Below, one piece after another: positions 10,295 through 22,200 of a DNA stretch of 64,000 bases (position 1 is its first letter; every line of letters starts with the position of its first letter). The translations under genes and the position numbers were made by a program. This stretch comes from Selaginella moellendorffii (Eukaryota > Streptophyta > Lycopodiopsida > Selaginellales > Selaginellaceae): assembly GCF_000143415.4 (NCBI RefSeq), contig NW_003314294.1:1490014-1554013 (forward strand), read 5' to 3'. The notes under the pieces are model-generated. The model saw only the letters and a list, made by a program, of their open reading frames with translations, was not told the origin of the DNA and made no database searches.

Positions 10295-13200
10295 CTGAAA
10301 TGAAATGCGTCAGCATAAAAAATGGTACAAGTCAATTTTACCATCTACAATATTAGCGAATGATGCTCCCGATGGTCGTTCAGAGGGTTTTGGTCGAGGA
10401 AACGTGAAGGGCGGAAATACTCTCCTCTGCAATGTGGGGTCAATCGCATCCGATGGTGTGTGGGCACATGCCATTTCAGCTGTAGACTCTGGTACAACTG
10501 GCTCAACAGTGGCATGGGGTGGTTCCGATGGCGTGTGATCACATGCCATTTCAGCTGGTGCCTCCGTTGGCAAAGTGGACATGACCGAACAGGCAGCAGG
10601 GGCGGTGTAGGGAGGTTCCAACGGCGCGTAGTCAGACGATTGGGCACACGTTGGAAATGAGGATACGACCGGCTCGGCGGCTGGGGCGGCCTCATGCGGG
10701 TCCAATGGCGCCTGGTCACCGTCAGTTGGATACGTGGACAAGATTGACTCAGTGGTATGGGCAGCATCAAGTGGAGCGTGGTCAGCTTGCTTGGCGTTGA
10801 TATGGATAGTAGCCTCCACCAGCTCTGATGACTCTTGCAGGCAAGTAGAGTCCACTGGCGGATCCATATGCATGTCCAAATATCTCCCTTCGATTGAGAT
10901 GGTATCCTCCCGTGCTACTAAAAACAAACTCATTAGCACATTGAATCGACTATACTGTATTTACCATCAACTGCTATTGAGGAACTAGGACCGATATCAC
11001 TTGGGCGCACTGCTGATTCTGAAGGATTGGACATACGTTTTGACCCTTGCTTGGCACTATCCTTCCTCGACACTAAAGGCTAGAGTTTGTATCTTAATTC
11101 AACTGAATAATCTCTACTTACCATTTCTTCTGCGACCTACATGGACAATGTTAGAAATGGTAAAAGGTTAGGAATGGATGTACTATTATTTACCTGATGG
11201 TTTGTCTTGTATGACCTTCCTCCACTGCTCTTTGGCCACCTCAGGCTGGCCATCGTCGTCATCATCGTCATCGTCGTTATTGTGATCGTCACCATTGTGA
11301 GGACCATCCAAGTCCTCTTCGTCCTCCTCTTCTTCATCCTCCTCTTCTTCGTCCTCCTCTTCTTTGTCCTCCTCTTCATCCTTCTGCTCTTCCTGCTCAT
11401 TATCTTTCTCTGGCTCCTCATCCCCCTCTTGCATTTCTTCCATAGGCTGCTCAAGCTGGATGGCTTGTTTTTCCAGGACCATCTTGGGAAAATCATCTGG
11501 CCGAGTCTCCATCTCAAAATACAAGACATCCATAGCCTGTTTTAGTGCGTGACCTAGGACCGTATCCTCACCCAATTGTCTTAACATGGTTTCTGCACGT
11601 TCTTGCACCCTTCGAAGACGACGAGATGAGAAAAACGTGGCCCTGACTTGAAAAGCATCCCTCATCCATTGTACCTCTCCATTGAGATTGGGGAAGGGGA
11701 GTCTGCCATAGGAATCTGAGTCAGAAGGTGGTGACTGGCTCCTTTCACTCAGCCCTTGATCTGCAATGAATGGCATGAGCACACACGCCATAACCACGAG
11801 GCATTACCTATCATCTTTTCGTTGCCCTTCTTCCTTTTCGAATCAAACGCCTCTGATCCCGACGACTGTCCAACGTGCTTTCGCTTTTTATGACCACTGT
11901 CAGTTTGAGCTTGGCTGGTGCTTGCCTGTTTTGCCTTTGAAGAAGTGTCTCCTGCAAGGAATGGCATGAGACCACACGCCATTGCAAATATAATTTGTAC
12001 CTCCTTTTTTCCTATTGCTTGTCTGTTTGTCCTTCTTCGACGCGCCACCAGTGCGCTTTTCAGTCCTCGTGTCTGAATATTCACAACGATCTATAATCAA
12101 AATGGTGTGAGGCCTCACGTGACCTTACCTTGTGCAGGTTGTGACCTCGGCCTAACATCAGTAGCTGTTAACGCCATTTCAGCATCTGGGGGTGGCCACG
12201 CTCCTGCATACAGAGCTTGTGAGATAACATTTAAACTTAAAGTGCGTACTCACCAGGTTCGTAGAGAAGATACTGTTTTTCTTTGGCAACTGTAATTATA
12301 TGCTCCATTGAAGTCACCTCTTCAATGGAGTTTGTCACCGCAACACACGGGACACTCTTGAGTAGTGCGGCTCGAAAGAATAGTCCGCCGCAGTTGTACT
12401 CGACAACGCATTTGCCCTTGGAGTCACCCGCTATTGCGTTGAAGACCCAACTGAGCATTTCCCATGCTGCACCTGGAGCTTTCTTTGGATTCGAAAGCTC
12501 CATAGCCGTCTTCAGTTCCTCAGGCACGGGTAAATTGACCTCCCTGAGATCAATTCGACCGGCTTTGTTGAACGAAGCTGGGAAGTCACTCCAGTCCCAC
12601 TCTGCTGCAGGACCAATAACAAGGGCGAGTGTGAAGATGCGGACATTCGTCGGTATCTTCTTCTTAGCCATTATCCCATGGATCTCCTGCATCTCCTTGC
12701 CTTTCAACCGAGCCTTCACCTCGTTCAAGGCCTTCCAGAACTTGTGATAGGATTCGAAGTCGTAGATCATATAGTGGACTGAAGATTCCACCTCCGCAAG
12801 TCCCACCATTAAGTCAATGATGGAGCTGACTTCGTCTACATGAGTGATCTCCTCGTTTGTGAAGTCCATCACACAAAAGATGTTTTTTGACCTGCTCATC
12901 TCTGCGGGAAACGATGCTCCTCCACCTTTGATCCTCATCCGAATTCACGTATACCCGGTAAGGTTCTCGATAGGCCTCTGCTGCGGGGTCGAGCTGTTTC
13001 TGAAGCCGGCGGTCAACATCCCTCTTAATGAAATTTGGATATTGATCCAACTTCTCAGCTTTATTTTTCGTGGCATCCCGCAGCAGATCGATGAACTTGG
13101 GGGCCCCCTTCACGTACTCGTCGATGTCTTCATTTGACAAGTCCAGCTCTTCCATCATCTCTTGCGTGGTGTCGATGCTCACCCTCGCCACGGCCACTTG

Positions 13201-16200
13201 CTCGAAGATCCAATCCTTCAATAGCGCACGAGCTCTCAGAGTCGTGCACAAGTCCTCGTATGTCACAATATGGCCAGGAGTCATTTTGGTCTTGTTGAAG
13301 ACTACCTCACCACGTAGAAGAGCATTAGCCACTGTCAGAAGGTCGTCGTCGTCTAGAGACCGCGAGAAACGCAAGGCGTTGAGCTTCAAATCATTGGGCT
13401 TCCGGCCGTCCTCCACACCCATTGAGTTTAGCAACTCCCCGTCATGGTACCTCCTCAGCACATCTACCCATTTGTCAAAAACAACTTTTGTCGCGAGTAG
13501 AATGTTATGGATGCTGAGTGTGTCATTGACCCCCAGTGTTTTCGAGAGAAGACTCGAGAATTCCTGCAATGGAAATGGCGTGAGGCCACATGCTATGCCA
13601 CATGCAACGAGGCTTACCTGCCAGGCGCTAGTTGCTAGTGCACGTCCTTGTCCTGGTTTTTGTGGCTTCTTCAGTTGAACCCAGAGCTTCCGTGTTCGTG
13701 CCAATGTCTCGTGCAGACCCGATTTGTAGCACGTTTCTTGCTTGACATTCTGCGCGTGGGAGATGTATATGATAGATCGGAGGGGCGAGTTGCCTTTTAT
13801 CAGGCGGACAACTCTTGTCTTGAAGACTTTCTTCACCTCCTCGCCCACCATAATATCCACAACTATCTGTTGCATCGCCAAGCTAGAATGCTGCCCGGAG
13901 ACGGCATAGAACCGGATGTTCTGATCGTCCAACACCTTCCTATTGATCAAGTCTGGAAACCTCGTCTCGCCCTTCATTGTTCGGTAGTAGGGGATCACGT
14001 CTGCGATGTCGGGTGTTACTGGACTTGCTAGCATCTTCTGCTTCAGTTTCTCCACCCACTCATTAGATACTAGCCTGTGGTTGTATTTGCTTTGGATCTC
14101 GATACGGCTCACGTCGATTGTATATACTTTGTTGGAATAGTAACAAGTACTATTATCTGCGACGATTTTTGCTGCCTCTTCTTGCTCTTTCTGCTCTTTG
14201 CGGCTCTTCTTTTTGGTGGGTGTAGTGTTCGAACCCGAGGCAATGGCATCACCGAGTAACTTCTTTTTTGGAGCAGCAGAGTCGGACGTCGGCTTGAGCT
14301 TGACCACCCTTTTCTGCTTCGGGGTAGTTTCCAGATCGACCCCCTTCCCCTTCGCTTCGCAAACTGGAGGCACTCTCAACGGCTCAATGTTGGAATATAG
14401 GTTTTGAACATCGCCGTAGGTGAGGTCCGTGGATTCCATGTGATCTTCATAGACCCGCAGCGTCTTTGAAATTGTGGGCCTCCTGGACAACCTCTCCCTA
14501 GCTCCCTCTAGGAATTCCTCATAACCGCTGCCCCCCTCCGAGAAGCCGCTAGGATGTGCAAGGTGGATCTTGAAGGCGGACGCTGTCTCTACCACAAGTG
14601 CCAGTCCATATTCTTGCATGGAACTGCATGGAGTGTCTGTCACTTGGATGAGGATCCCCATGCATTCTTTTCTCCCACCATCTGTGTTGTACAGCTGTAA
14701 GGAACCAACTCGCCGAGGTGTCGTAGGCTAAAGGAACCCCGAAAGCATGACCAAAATGACAAAGAGTTCATCGGATGGGACCAAGTCGAAGATCGAGTCC
14801 AAGACCGACTCTAGGACCGAGTTCGAGATAGAGTCCGGAATCGAGTCCGAGACCGACTCGGGGACCGAGTTCGAGTCCGAGTTCGAGACCGAGTTCGAGA
14901 CGGAGTCCGAGATCCGAAATCGGGTCCGAGACCGAGTCCGAGGTCGAGTCCGAGGTCGGGTCCGAGATCGGGTCCGAGATCGAGTCCGTGATCGAGTCCG
15001 AACCCGAATCCGAAGTCGGATCCGAAATCGGGTCCGAGATCGAGCCAGAGACTAAGTCCAAATACTAATACGGGTCAAGGGGTGAAAGCCCAAAGCGTGC
15101 GTCTCCCAGGGGGGGGGGGCTGCAGGGGGTTCCAAAAGTATAGTAGGGATAGTGAGGTCCAAGAACCAGTTTTGAAGGGACTCTCCAGTTGGGCTTCCAA
15201 ACCGACTTGAGGTTGGGACTGGGACTAAGGGGCCTTGGGTGGGAGTGAGCATGGACTTGGCTGGTGCCGGAGGGGCCATCCAAGGAAGTGCTCAAGAGCA
15301 GCTCCCACTCCCGAAAGGGAAACCGATTGCGGTGCTCCCGGCTCATGTGGAGTGGTGCCCCACTTGAGTACCATGCGGCTCATTGGTCCTCGCCCTTCCT
15401 AGGGGCTTGGGCCTTCCTTCGGGACGGAAGTGGGGGGCGAGAGGTACCCATACCGGGCCGTTAGGCCACGGTGTTTCGCCCCGGCGTCCCGAAGCAAGTG
15501 TTGCACTCAAGACTTGGGATTTAGAGGGTCCCATGATCAAGTCTTGTGGTACCAAGGGATGTTAGGAACCTGGAAGCTTGGTGTGCTTGGCTGCTTGTGC
15601 TTGCGGGGAGTGTAGCCGAACCTTAAGTCCAGTCTAACCCGGGGAGGGGGATTGGGAGTGATTTGGGAATCCGTGGAAGGATGGCTAACACTCCGTTGCC
15701 CGTGCAGTGAGTAGCTGAAACCAAGTAGGAGTTGGTACCATAGGCGAGAACCTTGGCAAGGGAACTTAGCAAAAGCCAAGGCAGTGTTGGACGGATAGAC
15801 GAGGTAAGCTGGCAAATTGGAAAGGAAAAATTTGTGGCTTACAATTTGGTATCGGAGCCTTTATCTCAGTTCTAGCGAAGGATAGAGGCGGATTGCTGGG
15901 AGATGGCAAGGGCAGGGCGTAAGCGAACCCAGGCGGAGACGGAACCTCCGCCGGAGCTGGAGCCTCCGGTTGAACAAGAGGCTATGGATGAGGAATCCTT
16001 GCATGAGGAGGACTCCAGTGAGGAAACTTCCAAACAGGAGTCCGGTGGCGAGGTTCGGTCGTCCAAGGCTCGATTGGACGTGCTAGAAGGACAGTTGGCA
16101 CAGACCAATGCCCTGCTGGAGACTCTCGTACGCAAGTTAAAGCGTGACGAGAAGCGGAAGAAAAAGCGAAAGACTGCGGATGCTGGCAGCGCAGAAGGTG

Positions 16201-19200
16201 CGGACCCTTCGGCAGGGACTGAGGCAAAACCAGACAAGGTCGAACAGACCGAAGTGGAATCAGTCCCTCAGGCAGTTCCCAAGTACAAACCAAAGCCCCC
16301 ACCGGTGTTCAAGGGAGTGAACGACTATAAGGTTGTGGAGGATTGGTTTTACGATATGGAGGACTACTTCCGAGCGTTGCGGTTACCGAGCTCGGAGAAG
16401 GTCCCATGTGCAAAACCATACTTGGCAGATAATGCCAAGTCTTGGTGGAGAACAACGGAGGCCAACGAAGGACCGGTGGCCACTTGGGACATGATGAAGG
16501 CGAGGATCCGCGCGACATACGTTCCTCCGAATGCCACTCTGCATCTGAGAGATGAGCTGAGTAGGCTGAAGCAGACTGGAACCATCCAGGAATATGTGAA
16601 TGGGTTCATGGCAAAGAGGATACTTGTCACGGACATGGGGGATATGGATGCGTTCCATGCCTTTATATCAGGTTTGCAAACCTGGGCTCGCGGTGAGGTG
16701 ATGCGCTGGAACCCGACCAACTACAAGGAAGCGTTGGATGCGGCCATCAAGGTGCATTTCAACGATAACCTGCGAAAGGGGAACACGACGGGGTCGGGAT
16801 CCACGTTTCACAAAGGGGCCAAACCGAGGGGAACATACAGCAAGGGGAAATTCAAGAAGAGTTTCTCTAAGAATGAGTCCTCGGGGTTCCGGAAAGGCAA
16901 ATCCGGTGGCCAGCGAGCGAGTACGTGGGGAAGTCAAGCGAAAAGAGACAAACCCACGGATAAGAAGGTCAAGTCGTATAGCAGCGTGGGCAACAACGTA
17001 TGCTACAACTGCGGCGAAGCGGGACACTTCTCAAGGGAATGTCCCTACCCGAAGAAGGCCAGAGCCAATATGGCCATCAAGTCGGGTGAAGTCCAAACTG
17101 AGGTATGTGATCCAGTCCCTAACTCAAAGTTACTCATTACACGAGCAACTTTGGTAGAGAGTCGTTCGCGACATCTACTAGCCCTCCGAGGGAAGCTCGG
17201 AGGTAGCTTTGTTAAGATCCTTATTGACACGGGTGCTTCGGATAATTTTGTGGCTGCAGACATAGTCCGGCAAGCCAGACTAACGGTGCAGCGGCTAGGC
17301 GAACCAAGGACTATAGAGTTTGTTCAAGGTAGCCAAAGCACCGATGAGGTACTTCGACAAGCGAGAGTCGAAGTGGGGACATGGAAAGTGGACATGGATT
17401 TCACCGTCTTGGACATGGCGGGATTTGACGTGATCTTCGGAATGGATTGGTTTAATCGGTTCGTGGTGGCCCTGCATGGACAAGGTAGGAACCTTGTGGT
17501 ATTGGCGAATGCCCAAGGAAGAAGATCTAGGGTGGAGGCCCAGGATCTAAAGGTAGGGCAAAGCAAGGCCAAAGAGTCATGCTTAAACCTGGTGTCCACG
17601 AGAGGACAACTCACTAAAGGAACTAAGGCAGCCTTTTTGTGCTTACTCTCGGTGAAGAGTGACAAAAAGACAAGAACGGAAGAAGTACCTTTAGTGATCC
17701 AGCAGGTGCTGGACCAATTCCAGGATACCATGCCAGAGGAGCTACCGGCGGGGTTGCCCCCCGCACGACCGATAGAACATAAGATTGAGCTGGTCGAGGG
17801 TGCTGAGGCGGTGGTTCGTCCACCCTATCGATTGAACGAAAAAGAACTCAAGGAGCTCAAGAGCCAACTAGAGGAGTTGGTGGACAAAGGGTATGTTAGG
17901 TTGAGCAAGTCACCGTATGGGGCGCCGGTGCTATTTGTGAAAAAGAAAGATGGATCTATGCGCATGTGCATAGACTACCGGTTGCTCAACAAGTATACCA
18001 AGAAGAACAAGTACCCTTTGCCAAGGATCGAGGACCTGTTCGATAGGTTGGGAAAGGCAAAATACTTCTCGAGGATTGACCTAAGGTCAGGATACTACCA
18101 GATCAGGGTAGCTGAGGAAGATGTCGAGAAGACAACCTGTCGAACGAGGTATGGGAGCTTTGAGTTTTTGGTGATGCCCTTTGGGCTGTGCAATGCGCCG
18201 GCAACGTTTTCGGCGTTGATGAACCACATCTTTGTACCCTATCTGGATCGCTTCGTGGTCGTCTATATTGACGACATCTTGATCTATAGCGAGACGCTAG
18301 AGGAGCATGCCGAACACTTGGCGAAGGTGTTTGAGAAACTAAGGGAACACAAACTGTATGCTAAAGAGAGCAAATGTGACTTTGCTCAACAAGAGGTAAA
18401 GTTTCTCGGGCATGTGGTGGGCCAGGACGGGCTCAAGGTGGACCCGGAGAAGGTCCAAGCGATCCAGGAATGGGAACGACCATCGAATGTACATGAGTTG
18501 AGGGCGTTCCTGGGGTTATGCAACTACTATCGAAAGTTTATCAGACACTATTCGAGAGTAGCCCTGCCCTTAACGGACCAAACAGGAAAAGGGAAGATGG
18601 TATGGACAGCGGAATGCGAGGCGGCATTCGTCCACCTCAAAGGGAAGTTGAGGAAGGCTCCGGTGTTGGCATTACCAGACTTTGGTAAGGACTTTGAGGT
18701 AGACACGGATGCTTCGGACTTTGCGTTGGGCGCAGTTTTGAAGCAAGACAACCATCCAGTAGCGTTCTTCTCGAAGAAGCTGGACAAGGCTCAACGGAAG
18801 TGGCCTGCCCACGAGAAGGAATTGTTTGCGGTGGTCAAGGCGCTCAAGGAGTGGCGACACTACCTTGGGAGACACTTCAAGGTTTACACGGACAATGTGG
18901 CAACGAAACACTTCTTGTCACAGCCCGACCTAAGGGGAAAACAAGGTCGGTGGGCCAATGCTTTGGCCGAGTTTGATTGCGAGATCCTGTACAAGCCTGG
19001 GAAGAGCAACATCGTGGCAGATGCGCTAAGTCGAAAAGCGAGCTTGAAGTTGGCGATATCTAGCGCGACAGCAACCTTTTGGGACGATGTGCGGACCGCA
19101 TACGAGAGTGATGGTCTAGCACAAGAAGTGTTGCTGAGGAATCTGGAGGCGCGGGAAGCTCACCAGAGAGGTGAGCTGCCAACGGAAGAGAAAACGGGCT

Positions 19201-22200
19201 ATGCGGAACGCAACGGACTCATATATTACAAGCAAACGAGGGTGTATGTTCCAGAAGGGGAACTAAGGAAAGTAGCCTTGGAAGAGTGTCATGACGGACC
19301 TCTTGCGGGACACGGCGGAGTGCCCAAGACGATGGGCTTACTCAAAAGGAAGTATCACTGGCCGGATATGGCTAAGGACGTCGAAGACTATGTAAAGACA
19401 TGTCCAACATGTCAGCAGGTCAAGGCCGTGACGAAGGCTAGTGGGGGCTTGTTGCAAAGCATCCCCATTCCAGATCGTCCGTGGAAATGTCTCACGATGG
19501 ACTTCATCACGGGACTACCCCCAAGCGAGGGGTTCGATGCAATATTCGTGGTGGTGGACCGATTTTCGAAGATGGCACATTTCATACCCACCACAACGGA
19601 TGTGGATGCGGAAGGTGTGGCGAAGCTGTTCTTCGAACAAGTGGTTCGAGTGCGGGGAAGGCCGGAAGAGATTATCTCAGATCGGGATAAGATCTTCACC
19701 AGTAGGTTCTGGAGGACACTCCTAGAACAGTATCGCACCAAGTTGAAATTCAGCACGGCCTATCACCCACAGACAGGTAATGGGTATTGAGTCAAGATTG
19801 ATGGCACTAACACTTCTTGACAGACGGACAAACGGAAAGGGTGAATAGGCAGCTGGAGGATTATTTGCGATGCTATGTCTCGGGAGACCAGACCGACTGG
19901 GTAAGTCATTTGGGACTTGCGGAAATGTGTTATAACAACTCACCACATTCGAGCATCGGGGTGAGTCCATGGGAAGTCATCAATGGGCGAGCTATTGAAG
20001 GTCCTGTGGAACTCGGTGTGGCCGAGTATCATGGAGAGTTACCCGCAGTGGAGGCATTCACGGCGGAAAGACTCAACATTTGGAATCTAGTGAGGGATTC
20101 CTTGGAACGAGCTCAACAAAGGCAAACCAAGTACGCGAACCTAAAGCGCCGGGATGTAGAGTTCCAAGCTGGGGAGAAGGTGTGGCTGAACACCAAGAAC
20201 CTTAGGCTACCAAGTGGGATCAGCCGAAAGTTGACCCAAAGGTAAAAATGCATGTATTCCTGTAAATGAATTGATCTTGAGTTCCTTAAGCAGGTTCGCG
20301 GGGCCTTACGAGATTGAGGCACGAATCGGTAAAGTGGCTTACCGACTCCGACTTCCTCGAGAGATGGGGAAGATGCACCCAGTGTTCCATGTGAACTTAC
20401 TCAAGCCGTACTTTGAGGATCCGCTTCGCAAGGACCAAGTAAGACCTTTACCTGAGGTTATCCAAGGGGAAGAGGAATACGAAGTCGAGGCCATCCTCAA
20501 TGCGCGCAAGAGCAAGCGACAAGGACGCGAGGTGAGAGAGTTCCATGTGAAGTGGAAGGGATTTCCACACTGCGAAGCAACATGGGAACCGGAGGAGAAC
20601 CTAGCGAACGCGCGAGATCTAGTGGAGGAATTTCTGCAAGGCAGAACTCTATGTACTTATGCAAAGTTCAATTAAAAATATATCAATTTGCAAAGTTGAG
20701 CAAGTGGCATATGTTGGGACCCGAAGGCGCGCCGAAGGTGAGCTAATTAGCATGGGTTAGCTAGGTCGACCAGGCGTAGGGAGCTACGCCCGACTCCCTG
20801 CGGGGATGTCGAAACCGTAGACGTATTCTACGGAGGTTGGGTTCGAGTCCCAACCCCCTAGTAAAGCAAGGCTGGGTTCAAGTCCCGACCCCATACTAGG
20901 GCGTGGTGAGGGGTGGAGTATAGGGACACCTATATTCCGTTGTCATGAGCTCTTGGCCGGGGAGGCTAACTTAGGCACACCGCTAAGTGGGGGGATGCCC
21001 CTGGAGACATGGTCAACAAGTCGTAGGATAAAAAAAAAAGAGACGTTCGATGTGGGCATCGAACTTCTTCTATGGGTGGTGGAGTTGTAAGGAACCAACT
21101 CACCGAGGTGTCGTAGGCTAAAGGAACCCTGAAAGCATGACCAAAATGACAAAGAGTTCATCGGATGGGACCAAGTCGAAGATCGAGTCCAAGACCGACT
21201 CTAGGACCGAGTTCGAGATAGAGTCCGGAATCGAGTCCGAGACCGACTCGGGGACCGAGTTCGAGTCCGAGTTCGAGACCGAGTTCGAGACGGAGTCCGA
21301 GATCCGAAATCGGGTCCGAGACCGAGTCCGAGGTCAAGTCCGAGGTCGGGTCCGAGATCGGGTCCGAGATCGAGTCCGTGATCGAGTCCGAACCCGAATC
21401 CGAAGTCGGATCCGAAATCGGGTCCGAGATCGAGCCAGAGACTAAGTCCAAATACTAATACGGGTCAAGGGGTGAAAGCCCAAAGCGTGCGTCTCCCAGG
21501 GGGGGGGGGCTGCAGGGGGTTCCAAAAGTATAGTAGGGATAGTGAGGTCCAGGAACCAGTTTTGAAGGGACTCTCCAGTTGGGCTTCCAAACCGACTTGA
21601 GGTTGGGACTGGGACTAAGGGGCCTTGGGTGGGAGTGAGCATGGACTTGGCTGGTGCCGGAGGGGCCATCCAAGGAAGTGCTCAAGAGCAGCTCCCACTC
21701 CCGAAAGGGAAACCGATTGCGGTGCTCCCGGCTCATGTGGAGTGGTGCCCCACTTGAGTACCATGCGGCTCATTGGTCCTCGCCCTTCCTAGGGGCTTGG
21801 GCCTTCCTTCGGGACGGAAGTGGGGGGCGAGAGGTACCCATACCGGGCCGTTAGGCCACGGTGTTTCGCCCCGGCGTCCCGAAGCAAGTGTTGCACTCAA
21901 GACTTGGGATTTAGAGGGTCCCATGATCAAGTCTTGTGGTACCAAGGGATGTTAGGAACCTGGAAGCTTGGTGTGCTTGGCTGCTTGTGCTTGCGGGGAG
22001 TGTAGCCGAACCTTAAGTCCAGTCTAACCCGGGGAGGGGGATTGGGAGTGATTTGGGAATCCGTGGAAGGATGGCTAACACTCCGTTGCCCGTGCAGTGA
22101 GTAGCTGAAACCAAGTAGGAGTTGGTACCATAGGCGAGAACCTTGGCAAGGGAACTTAGCAAAAGCCAAGGCAGTGTTGGACGGATAGACGAGGTAAGCT

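Noticed and set aside
14747-15061. Long open frames on both strands rich in Ser/Asp/Glu and Arg/Val
   Set aside because: They come from the GAGTCC-type tandem array of the LTR; the same frames occur in the 3' LTR and have no codon constraint. The frames at 3124-3636, 5100-5460 and 41259-41900 have the same cause.
20829-20895. A tRNA gene
   Set aside because: Only the T-arm-like hairpin and B-box are present. No acceptor stem, D-arm or anticodon arm can be drawn.
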